From: Deltaproteobacteria bacterium
GTDB lineage: Bacteria; Chloroflexota; Dehalococcoidia; Dehalococcoidales; BS750m-G39
DNA length: 7,786 bases
Assembly (NCBI GenBank): GCA_030606505.1
Contig: JAUWGI010000031.1
Location: 1-7,786, forward strand
Direction: 5' to 3'
Position 1 is the first letter of the stretch; each line of letters opens with the position of its first letter. Under the pieces are notes generated by a model. The model did no database searches. It was not told the DNA's origin and worked only from the letters and a program-made list of their open reading frames with translations. Position numbers and translations under genes: made by a program. Positions 1 to 6,256 of this stretch are shown piece by piece.

Positions 1-678
1 ATTGTCATAATGTACCGAGGTATTTATTGATGTCTTGAACAGCATCTTCTTTTCCGGTTTTCCAAATGTCAGCCCCGGGGTATCCTTGGGAACATAAATC
101 AGGGCAACACCTTCGTCCCCAGCACTGGGGTCGGTGGTACAGACAGTCAAATAGCATTCTGCAATCCCGCCATGAGTCGGCCAGGCCTTGCTCCCGTTTA
201 CTACATATTCATCGCCCTCAAGCCTGGCTATCGTCTTAATCCCGGCACCCGCAAGCAGAGGGTTCTCGGAATCTGCGCCTCCGGCTTCGTCGGTCATGGA
301 AAGGCAGGCGTAGGCTAACTTGCCGCTGCAAAAACTGGGGATAAACCTGTCCATAACGGTCTTGTTTTGGGCTACTATTGCCGGCTTAAGAATAATGCCC
401 CAATTGATACCTGCGGACAGGCTTATGCCACCGTCACCTTTGGCCAGCTCTTCACAGATAATTCCCAGGGCGGTACTGGTGCCATCTCCCCCGCCATACT
501 CGGCCGGGTACCCCGCCGATTGAATCCCCATGTCAACAAGCTTTTGATGGATTTTCTCAACCAGACTATAGTCTGCTTCCAAATTCTTGGCGTTGGGAAT
601 GATTTCTTTCTTGGTAAACTCTCTTACCGTCTCCCGGATCTGGCGGTCCTCATCAGTTAACAGGTGCTCTAGATTCAT
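1..678 (-). CDS. Acyl-CoA dehydrogenase, N-terminal 226 residues (runs off left edge)
   Basis: FAD-dependent acyl-CoA dehydrogenase, a family that oxidises acyl-CoA thioesters at the alpha-beta bond and passes electrons to ETF. The frame is open from the ATG at 678 to base 1, so the C-terminal part with the usual catalytic glutamate is missing. Visible parts are an N-terminal helical domain beginning MNLEHLLTDEDRQIRETVREF, the GYPAEYGG segment typical of its core, and the start of the central beta domain with SMTDEAGGAD and EGDEYVVNGSKAWPTHGG. The first matches the family's flavin-contacting TEP-x-AGSD region but has extra residues (ENPLLAGAG) before the IKT strand. I recall this ENP variant from acyl-CoA dehydrogenases of anaerobes. 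The start is supported by GGAG 5 bases upstream. It follows the small EthD-like gene in the same direction after 98 bp and is probably co-transcribed. The substrate cannot be told from this part. Confidence 0.9.
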   Translation of the reverse strand, partial: MNLEHLLTDEDRQIRETVREFTKKEIIPNAKNLEADYSLVEKIHQKLVDMGIQSAGYPAEYGGGDGTSTALGIICEELAKGDGGISLSAGINWGIILKPAIVAQNKTVMDRFIPSFCSGKLAYACLSMTDEAGGADSENPLLAGAGIKTIARLEGDEYVVNGSKAWPTHGGIAECYLTVCTTDPSAGDEGVALIYVPKDTPGLTFGKPEKKMLFKTSINTSVHYDN

Positions 679-776
679 GGGCACTCCTTTCCCAATACTT
701 TTGGTAGTCTGTCATATCCATTACCGCTGCGGCTAAAAAGTCCTTGCGCCTGGAATGCCACTAGCACATTTTCAGA

Positions 777-1088
777 CTAATAGATTTCTTCCCCAGACAC
801 TATGTGAAAACCAGGTGACACCATCGTACTCCATTTAGCCACAAAGTCCTGGAACTTCTGTGACGGGGCATCCTTCTGGTAGAAATCTTCCAGGCTGCTC
901 AGATGCATGATGCCAATGTATTTATAGGGAACCTCTCCCGTAGCCGCTCCCGTCATCTTGACCAGTTCGAACTTCTTGACCGAGGGCAGGCTCTCCAGTA
1001 GAGGACCTTTCTCATTAACAACATACTCCTTGTACTGTTCATCAGTCACACCATCCGCCAGATTGTAAAGAATAATTTCCTTTCCCAT
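777..1088 (-). CDS. Small EthD/HapK-like dimeric alpha/beta-barrel protein (103 aa)
   Basis: A 103-residue soluble protein with no signal peptide or membrane segment. The order of elements fits a ferredoxin-like dimeric alpha/beta barrel of the EthD / REDY-like HapK type. There is a first strand (KEIILYNLADGV), a helix with the DEQYKEYVVNEKGPLLESLP segment, a second strand around VKKFELVKMTG, a third strand YKYIGIMHLSS, a helix SLEDFYQK...FQDFVAKW, and a last strand FHIVSGEE. Such proteins are about 100 aa and usually dimerise. Some are enzymes acting on aromatic or lipid-like compounds, others have no known role. The start at 1088 has AAAGGAAT about 7 bases upstream. The gene is first in a minus-strand unit with the acyl-CoA dehydrogenase, so an accessory role in the same acyl-CoA pathway is possible, but this is inference. 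The family call rests on fold pattern and length only. Confidence 0.75.
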   Translation of the reverse strand: MGKEIILYNLADGVTDEQYKEYVVNEKGPLLESLPSVKKFELVKMTGAATGEVPYKYIGIMHLSSLEDFYQKDAPSQKFQDFVAKWSTMVSPGFHIVSGEEIY

Positions 1089-1144
1089 TTTTATATTCCT
1101 TTCTCAAAACTTTTATTGAAATGGGTCACGTCCAACCAAACCAG

Positions 1145-1173
1145 ATATTACTACAAATACATCGATTTGGCAA
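1145..1173 (-). promoter_or_regulatory. Predicted sigma70-type promoter for the EthD-like / acyl-CoA dehydrogenase unit
   Basis: On the minus strand TTGCCA (1168-1173) and TAATAT (1145-1150) are separated by exactly 17 bases. Transcription would start near 1138, giving a leader of about 50 bases before the ATG at 1088. The elements match the consensus in 4 of 6 and 5 of 6 bases. This is seen in the sequence only; no start site has been measured. Confidence 0.5.
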
Positions 1174-1183
1174 CAAGGCAGAA

Positions 1184-1213
1184 TTGATTTATCCCCAGCC
1201 TACATGCTAATAT
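1184..1213 (+). promoter_or_regulatory. Predicted sigma70-type promoter for the serine operon
   Basis: TTGATT (1184-1189) and TAATAT (1208-1213) are 18 bases apart, pointing to the aminotransferase gene. The start of transcription would be near 1220, about 29 bases before the ATG. GAGGAG lies just before the start codon at 1249. I see no riboswitch or attenuator in this short leader. Confidence 0.45.
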
Positions 1214-1248
1214 TGAATGTTAAATAATACAGACCACAGAGGAGAAAA

Positions 1249-2340
1249 ATGAAACAACTACGCGTTCCGGGACCTACCCCCTGCCCCCAAGAAGTGCTGC
1301 AGGCAATGGGCCTTCAGATGATAAATCACCGCGGGCCGGAGTTCGCCCAGACACTCAATAATGTCACCGCCAAACTGCAGCAGCTATTCCAGACCAAGAA
1401 TGATGTTTTTTTGCTCTCCGGTTCCGGTACCGGGGGCCTGGAGGCAGCGGCCGTCAACACCATGTCCCCCGGGGATAAGGTGCTTTCGGTATCTATCGGC
1501 GTCTTCGGCGACCGCTTCGCCGCTATCGCCGAAAAATTCGGCGCCGAGGTAACGCGGCTCAGCTTCGAATGGGGCAAGGCCGCCGACCCTGACGCCGTGC
1601 GCAAGGCGCTCAAGGCCGACCCGGAGATAAAAACGGTGCTGGTCACCCATAATGAAACCTCTACCGGCGTGACCAATGACCTGGCCTCTATAAGCTCGGT
1701 AGTAAAGGAGGCTGGTAAACTTTTGGTGGTTGATGCCATCAGCAGCCTGGGTTCAATCGACCTGCCGGTAGATAAGTGGCACTGCGATATCACCGTCACC
1801 GGTTCCCAGAAGGGCTGGATGGTTCCCCCGGGGCTGACTATGGTCAGCGTCAGCCAAGAGGGGTGGCAGGCCAACCAGAAAGCCAAGATGCCCCGCTTTT
1901 ACTGGGATTTTGCCAAGGCCAAGAGCTACCTGGAAAAGGGGCAAACACCCTGGACACCGGTCGTCTCGGTATTCTTTGCCCTGGAGGTGGCGTTGGATAT
2001 GATAATAAAAGAGGGCATGGCCAATGTCTTTGCCCGCCATGCCCGGATGGGTAAAGCCGCTCGGGAGGGCGCAAAATCGCTGGGGCTGTCCCCCTTTGCC
2101 GAAGAAAACCATGCCTCCAACACCGTTACCTCTATCGCCGCCAGCAACGGGCTGGATACCAAGAAGATGCTCAAGATTCTGCGGGAGGAATATGATGTGG
2201 TACTCGCCGGCGGGCAGCAGAAACTGGACGGCCAGATATTCCGCATCGGTCACCTGGGCTGGGCCACCGAGGATGACATTAAAGAGGTAATAGCCGCCAT
2301 AAAGAAGGTGCTGCCCCAGGCAGGATTCGGGAGTAGCTAA
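1249..2340 (+). CDS. Class V aminotransferase (serine-pyruvate / alanine-glyoxylate type), probable phosphoserine aminotransferase
   Basis: A PLP-dependent fold type I class V aminotransferase, 363 aa, a normal full length. Landmarks: PGPTPCPQEVLQAM with NHRGPEF at residues 26-32; the phosphate-binding SGSGTGGLEA loop near 57-66; NETSTG near 135-140; the cofactor-binding aspartate D162 in VVDAISSLGS; the Schiff-base lysine K188 in TGSQKGWMVPPG; and the substrate-carboxylate arginine R332 in FRIGHLGWAT. The start has a GAGGAG site just upstream. serA begins 2 bp after the stop, so the two are translated from one mRNA. Annotation by similarity would say serine-pyruvate or alanine-glyoxylate transaminase. 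Next to serA, the likely physiological step is transfer of an amino group to 3-phosphohydroxypyruvate, giving phosphoserine. Members of this family do that job in some archaea and bacteria lacking classical SerC. The family call is firm; the substrate is inferred from context. Confidence 0.93.
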   Translation: MKQLRVPGPTPCPQEVLQAMGLQMINHRGPEFAQTLNNVTAKLQQLFQTKNDVFLLSGSGTGGLEAAAVNTMSPGDKVLSVSIGVFGDRFAAIAEKFGAEVTRLSFEWGKAADPDAVRKALKADPEIKTVLVTHNETSTGVTNDLASISSVVKEAGKLLVVDAISSLGSIDLPVDKWHCDITVTGSQKGWMVPPGLTMVSVSQEGWQANQKAKMPRFYWDFAKAKSYLEKGQTPWTPVVSVFFALEVALDMIIKEGMANVFARHARMGKAAREGAKSLGLSPFAEENHASNTVTSIAASNGLDTKKMLKILREEYDVVLAGGQQKLDGQIFRIGHLGWATEDDIKEVIAAIKKVLPQAGFGSS

Positions 2341-2342
2341 CT

Positions 2343-3917
2343 ATGAAAGTCCTAATCGCCGACCCTGTCTCCGAAAAAGGGATAGAAATTCTACACCAGC
2401 ACGCCGAGGTGGATATTAAAACCGGGCTAAAAGCCGAAGAACTGATATCCATAATCGGCGACTATGAAGCCCTGATGGTACGCAGCCAGACCAAGGTCAC
2501 CGCCGAGGTAATAGCCGCCGGCAAAAAGCTGCAGATTATCGGGCGGGCGGGTGTCGGCGTGGACAACGTTGATATCGAGGAAGCCACCCGGCGGGGTATC
2601 GTGGTGGTTAATGCCCCCACCGGCAACACCATCTCCGCCGCCGAGCACACCATTGCCCTCCTCCTCGCCCTGGCCCGCCACATCCCCCAGGCTAACGCCT
2701 CACTCAAATCCGGGGCCTGGAAACGAAGCGATTTCATGGGCACCGAGGTGAGAAACAAAACACTGGGTATTCTCGGCTTGGGCAATGTCGGCTCAGAAGT
2801 AGCCCGGCGCGCCCTGGGCCTGGAAATGAAGCTAATCGCCAATGACCCCTTTATATCGGCGGAACATGCTCGCAACCTGCAGGTAGAGCTGGTGCCGATG
2901 AAACAGCTATTCAAAGAAGCTGACTTCATCACCCTGCACACCCCATTAACCTCTAAAACCAAGGGAATGATCGGCGAGAAAGAGTTGGCCCTGGTCAAAC
3001 CCACGGTCAGAATAATCAACTGCGCCCGCGGTGCCCTCATCGGCGAGGAAGCACTGGCCAGAGCGGTCAAAGAAAAACGGGTGGCTGGTGCCGCCATTGA
3101 CGTCTTCCCCACCGAACCAACCACGGAAAGCGTCCTTTTCGAAAGCGATAATATCATTGTTACCCCCCACCTGGGCGCCTCCACCACCGAAGCTCAGGTC
3201 ATGGCCGCCCGGGATGTCGCCGAACAGATTGTCGATGTCTTTAACGGACACCCGGCCAAATATGCGGTCAACGCCCCCTTCATACCAGCGGAGATGCTGT
3301 CGGCGCTGGCGCCCTTTATCAACGTAGCCACCACCGTGGGCCGGCTGGTAAGCCAGCTGGTTGAGGGACAGGTGAGCGCTATCCAGATTAAATATAACGG
3401 CGAGATTGCCGAATATGATACCAAGGCCCTCAAAGCCGCCGCCCTGGGTGGACTGCTGGAGCAGGTAAGCGAGGAACGGGTCAACCTGATTAACGCCGAT
3501 ATCGTGGCCAAACGGCGCGGTCTGGCGGTGGTGGAGCAGGAAGAGGCTGAGAGTGAGAACTATGCCAGCCTGGTTACGGTAGAAGCCACCACCAGCGCCG
3601 GGGTGACCACTGTCGCCGGGACGGTAATGCGCGGGGAGGTGCACATCGTCCGCGTCGATAACTACTGGATTGATATTGTCCCCACCGGCGGCTACTTCCT
3701 GTTCTGCGACCATCTCGACCGCCCCGGCCTCATCGGCGCCGCCGGCAGGATAACCGGTGAAGCCGATATAAATATCAGCTTCATGCACTTAAGCCGTCTA
3801 AAACCCCGCGGGCAGGCCCTTATGATACTGGCCCTGGACGAAGCCCTGACCGAGAAACAGCGCCAGCAGATACTGGCCCTGGACGACGTTTACTCCGCCA
3901 AAGTGGTAAAGCTATAA
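2343..3917 (+). CDS. serA: D-3-phosphoglycerate dehydrogenase, long form with C-terminal ACT domain
   Basis: Oxidises 3-phosphoglycerate to 3-phosphohydroxypyruvate with NAD+, the first step of serine synthesis in the cytosol. The 524-aa length is that of the long SerA class. Order of domains: N-terminal part of the substrate domain (1 to about 98, with RSQTKVTAEV); nucleotide-binding domain with the GLGNVG motif at 145-150; the rest of the catalytic core with R229 (NCARGA), E258 (PTEPT) and H276 (TPHLGAST), the Arg-Glu-His set of D-2-hydroxyacid dehydrogenases; an intervening allosteric-substrate-binding-like domain from about 325 to 445; and an ACT domain from about 456 (DHLDRPGLIG) to the end, where serine feedback usually acts. 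It starts 2 bp after the aminotransferase stop. GGGAG inside the end of that gene is its likely ribosome-binding site. The phosphoserine phosphatase for the last step is not in the window. Confidence 0.97.
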   Translation: MKVLIADPVSEKGIEILHQHAEVDIKTGLKAEELISIIGDYEALMVRSQTKVTAEVIAAGKKLQIIGRAGVGVDNVDIEEATRRGIVVVNAPTGNTISAAEHTIALLLALARHIPQANASLKSGAWKRSDFMGTEVRNKTLGILGLGNVGSEVARRALGLEMKLIANDPFISAEHARNLQVELVPMKQLFKEADFITLHTPLTSKTKGMIGEKELALVKPTVRIINCARGALIGEEALARAVKEKRVAGAAIDVFPTEPTTESVLFESDNIIVTPHLGASTTEAQVMAARDVAEQIVDVFNGHPAKYAVNAPFIPAEMLSALAPFINVATTVGRLVSQLVEGQVSAIQIKYNGEIAEYDTKALKAAALGGLLEQVSEERVNLINADIVAKRRGLAVVEQEEAESENYASLVTVEATTSAGVTTVAGTVMRGEVHIVRVDNYWIDIVPTGGYFLFCDHLDRPGLIGAAGRITGEADINISFMHLSRLKPRGQALMILALDEALTEKQRQQILALDDVYSAKVVKL

Positions 3918-3947
3918 GCAGGCACCAACACCACCCTTACCCCCGGA

Positions 3948-4871
3948 TTACATCCCAAAGCTTATTTTGAAGAAACTGGCTATTTTGCGGCGGATACGGG
4001 GATACCACAGCCAGATGGTAGCGTGGGTGGCCGGAAGCCACATTATATCCGGCCGGCCGCATGCCCTCCAGAAATCAAGGGCGGCGTCGGCCGAAATAGC
4101 CTCGTCCCAGCGGGCGTTAATCATTAATAGCGGGCGCTGCCGCAGGCTATAGGCATAGGTCATCGGGTCGGTCAGGAAACTATCCCGGGCGGGGGTGACA
4201 TATTCAACCCCCTTTTCGGCCACTTCGGTAAGGTATTGCATATAAGACTGCTGAATGCGCTGGTATTCCGCCTCGGTGCGCCGGTAATCCTTGGTTAGAG
4301 TACTGAGCTGACTCATATGGTTAATCTTTTCACTGTTACCGGCGGATACAATAAACACGCCAGCGCCAACACGCTCGTCTATACCCATAGCTATGGCCGA
4401 GATAAACCCCCCGAAGCTTATCCCCGCCACCGCTATCTTCTCCTCGTCTATTTCTTCCCGAACACTCGCCCAATCAATCACCTGGCGCACTTCAATCACC
4501 GAAGTCTGGTATATCTGGAACCATTCCTCGGGAGCAAAGACAGGATACCGCCGTTTCATGTTCTCCGGCAGGCGCCTTGAGTGCAAGAAGAGGTATAAAA
4601 TCAAGCAGGCGGTGCCATTACCGGCTAGAGACTTGGCCAGGAGCTTGCAGGGAATTACGCTATGGTCTCCCATGCCGTGAAGTAAGATAACCAGCGGTAC
4701 ACGGCCTGACCACACTGGTTGAAAGTACTCGCCTCTAACGATACTGCTTCCCCAGTGGCCGTTGTGAAAAGCCGAAGGGAAGTCGACCAGATAGGAAGAC
4801 CACTTCCCGGTCACCTTCTTCAAACGCAGGTTGAAGGTCGGCTCGCCGCTTTGATAAATATATGGGTTCAC
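3948..4871 (-). CDS. Alpha/beta hydrolase of unknown substrate (about 307 aa)
   Basis: A serine hydrolase of the alpha/beta fold. Counting from the GTG at 4871, the oxyanion HGMGDHS begins at residue 65, the nucleophile elbow GISFGG has Ser152, the likely acid is Asp256 in INARWDEAIS, and the likely base is His283 in LPATHATIW. The triad is therefore complete and in the normal order. A segment of about 75 residues rich in Tyr, Gln and Glu between strand 6 and the acid looks like a lid. No signal peptide is seen. The layout faintly recalls the ABHD18/DUF2048 group, but I cannot confirm this. The frame is open back to a TTG at 4940, overlapping the isomerase gene. That TTG has no clear ribosome-binding site, while the GTG at 4871 follows a strong purine stretch (GAGGGGAAGGG) and leaves 25 bp after the isomerase stop. 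The gene is second in the isomerase operon and ends 30 bp from convergent serA, with no hairpin between. Confidence 0.85.
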   Translation of the reverse strand: MNPYIYQSGEPTFNLRLKKVTGKWSSYLVDFPSAFHNGHWGSSIVRGEYFQPVWSGRVPLVILLHGMGDHSVIPCKLLAKSLAGNGTACLILYLFLHSRRLPENMKRRYPVFAPEEWFQIYQTSVIEVRQVIDWASVREEIDEEKIAVAGISFGGFISAIAMGIDERVGAGVFIVSAGNSEKINHMSQLSTLTKDYRRTEAEYQRIQQSYMQYLTEVAEKGVEYVTPARDSFLTDPMTYAYSLRQRPLLMINARWDEAISADAALDFWRACGRPDIMWLPATHATIWLWYPRIRRKIASFFKISFGM

Positions 4872-4896
4872 CTTCTTAAACCCTTCCCCTCTGGCC

Positions 4897-5973
4897 CTAG
4901 CCGTCAGCAGGGTTGAATCGGGCGAGGTAACGCTTAACAAAGTCCACAGCAGCTAACGGCGTGGGGTCAGTTTCGTTTAACATCGCCAAGTAGAAGCTGA
5001 CGTAATCCCCGAAAAGAACCAGGCTCATCACCTGCGCCAGGGCCGTTTCCCCCACCGCCTCCACCACCTCATGGCTGATTCCCGATTCAGCCAGCAGTTT
5101 AGCTGTGGCCTCATAGTGAAGCTGGCTCCGGGGACTAAACAGGGCGGAATGCGGCAAAACGACAAACACCCTATCCTTTATCTCAGGGGGAAACTCGTAG
5201 CCCACCACGGCATTATGATTGAGCTCGGGGAAAAGCTCGAAGAAAGCCCAGGCCTTGCTGTTCTCGTTGAGCTGGTTCTTCCAGCGCCGGGCCACCTCCG
5301 AGAGTACCTCCCCACCGTAGATTACCACCAGGCTCCCCCGCAGCTTGGTCGCCAGCTGCTTGGCCGGGTTGGCAACAAGAGGGGTGGTTTCCACCAGGTC
5401 CCCGGCTAGCTTATTCAAAATCTGTAGCGCCTGCTTCAAATCGGCCGATTTGTCACCGAGCAAACCCAGCTTCTGAAAAATACCAACCAGAGGGACGAAA
5501 CTGTGGGGAAAGGCGGCGCGGGGAGGTGCCTGGTAATCTATACTAAAAACGGGAATGCCCTCTTTATCCGCCAGCTGTTTAAGCTTGCCGCCGGCGGTGA
5601 TGGCCAGCTTTTTGGCCGGGGTTTTGAGCGACGCAGTGAAGGCGGATAGAGTCTCCTCGGTATTCCCCGAGTAGCTCGAGGCAATGACCAGGGTGTTACT
5701 GTCAACGAACGGAGGCAAACCATAGTCCCGGTGTACCCAGACCGGCATCTTGCTTTCCGCCAGAGCTAGGCGGCGTACCATGTCACCACCGATAGCCGAG
5801 CCGCCCATCCCCAGGATAACAACCTTATCCACAGGGCTGTATTCCGGGGGCAGGCCAAACTTCAAGACCTTTTCCCAGACCAACCGGCACTGCTCGGGGA
5901 ACTGGTGCAGGTGGTCAAGCATCCCCGAGGCATCAAGCCGTCGGTAAATCAGGAGGTCGTCCAAATCGACCAT
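4897..5973 (-). CDS. Bifunctional phosphoglucose/phosphomannose isomerase
   Basis: Interconverts fructose 6-phosphate with glucose 6-phosphate and with mannose 6-phosphate, linking glycolysis or gluconeogenesis to sugar-nucleotide synthesis. From the ATG at 5973 the protein has 358 aa, close to the usual size of this archaeal-type family. It shows two SIS-type sugar-phosphate regions: GMGGSAIGGD at 55-64 and SSYSGNTEET at 99-108 in the first, and YGGEVLSEVARRWKNQLNE with ELNHNAVVGYE in the second. Glu237 (LNENSK) and His253 (LNHN) are 16 residues apart, the same spacing as the catalytic Glu and His of the Pyrobaculum enzyme. Arg152 in PPRAAF is a further active-site candidate. The frame is open to a TTG at 6036, but that codon lies inside the predicted -35 box (6031-6036), upstream of the transcription start, so 5973 is preferred. 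AGGAG is 13 bases upstream, rather far. Confidence 0.93.
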   Translation of the reverse strand: MVDLDDLLIYRRLDASGMLDHLHQFPEQCRLVWEKVLKFGLPPEYSPVDKVVILGMGGSAIGGDMVRRLALAESKMPVWVHRDYGLPPFVDSNTLVIASSYSGNTEETLSAFTASLKTPAKKLAITAGGKLKQLADKEGIPVFSIDYQAPPRAAFPHSFVPLVGIFQKLGLLGDKSADLKQALQILNKLAGDLVETTPLVANPAKQLATKLRGSLVVIYGGEVLSEVARRWKNQLNENSKAWAFFELFPELNHNAVVGYEFPPEIKDRVFVVLPHSALFSPRSQLHYEATAKLLAESGISHEVVEAVGETALAQVMSLVLFGDYVSFYLAMLNETDPTPLAAVDFVKRYLARFNPADG

Positions 5974-6007
5974 GCTAACCCAACGTCTCCTGAGCCATAA
6001 GTGCCCT

Positions 6008-6036
6008 ATTATAGCATTCAGAACCGATAAGCTCAA
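6008..6036 (-). promoter_or_regulatory. Predicted promoter of the isomerase / hydrolase operon
   Basis: On the minus strand TTGAGC (6031-6036) and a perfect TATAAT (6008-6013) are 17 bases apart. Transcription would begin near 6001, leaving a leader of about 28 bases before the ATG at 5973. This decides against the longer reading frame starting at 6036. Confidence 0.7.
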
Positions 6037-6045
6037 CGGAAGCTG

Positions 6046-6074
6046 ACAAAGCCAAAGGTAATCTTTACAAAGCC
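6046..6074. repeat. 8-bp direct repeat with 21-bp period between divergent promoters
   Basis: ACAAAGCC occurs at 6046-6053 and 6067-6074, exactly 21 bp apart or about two helical turns, in the space between the isomerase and tRNA promoters. The second copy overlaps the tRNA -35 box. Two copies on one face of the helix could bind a regulator, but an 8-bp repeat may also be chance. Confidence 0.3.
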
Positions 6075-6092
6075 GACTATCGGGGCTAAAAT
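6064..6092 (+). promoter_or_regulatory. Predicted tRNA-Val promoter
   Basis: TTTACA (6064-6069) and TAAAAT (6087-6092) are 17 bases apart, each matching the consensus in 5 of 6 bases. The transcript would start near 6099, giving a short 5' leader for RNase P to remove. A perfect TATAAT at 6096-6101 lies too close to the tRNA to serve it, because its start point would fall inside the mature RNA. Confidence 0.55.
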
Positions 6093-6103
6093 AGGTATAA
6101 TTC

Positions 6104-6176
6104 GGGCGGTTAGCTCAGTGGTTAGAGCGCTTGCTTCACACGCAAGAGGTCACTGGTTCGAGTCCAGTACCGCCCA
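6104..6176 (+). tRNA. tRNA-Val, anticodon CAC
   Basis: A 73-base cloverleaf reads GGGCGGT / ACCGCCC as a perfect 7-bp acceptor stem. The D arm is GCTC..GAGC, and the anticodon stem is CTTGC / GCAAG with loop TTCACAC. The T arm is ACTGG TTCGAGT CCAGT, followed by discriminator A. Loop positions 34-36 are CAC, which reads the valine codon GUG. CCA is not encoded, so it must be added after transcription. The 3' half is the usual integration site for tyrosine recombinases, and one lies just downstream. No second copy of the 3' end is found in the window. Confidence 0.97.
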
Positions 6177-6256
6177 TTTTCGCACCGATTCTATCCGGGG
6201 AACCGGGGCTGAGGGAGCTGCTTGAGGTACTGCTTGGACCGGAGGGGAGGAGAAGG

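Noticed and set aside
653..721. 22-codon minus-strand frame between the EthD-like and dehydrogenase genes, with protein-like residues (MDMTDYQKYWERS)
   Set aside because: No ribosome-binding site before the ATG at 721, very short, and it overlaps the dehydrogenase start in another frame.
705..779. 7-bp inverted repeat TAGTCTG / CAGACTA bracketing the gap between the two left-hand genes
   Set aside because: Arms are short and 61 bases apart; expected often by chance, and there is no terminator-like U-run.
2946..3788. Long 280-codon open frame opposite serA (and similar long frames opposite the aminotransferase and isomerase)
   Set aside because: Shadow frames caused by GC-rich codon use; composition is Gly/Ala/Pro-rich without family motifs, while the opposite strand encodes clear enzymes.
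5974..6036. 21-residue N-terminal extension of the isomerase from a TTG at 6036
   Set aside because: The codon lies in the predicted -35 box, before the likely transcription start, and has no ribosome-binding site.
6096..6101. Perfect TATAAT just before the tRNA
   Set aside because: Its start point would fall inside the mature tRNA, and no -35 element is found at the right distance.
6131..6256. Integrase reading frame open back to a TTG inside the tRNA
   Set aside because: The extension runs through the anticodon and T arms of an intact tRNA and has no ribosome-binding site; the TTG at 6257 has a strong one.
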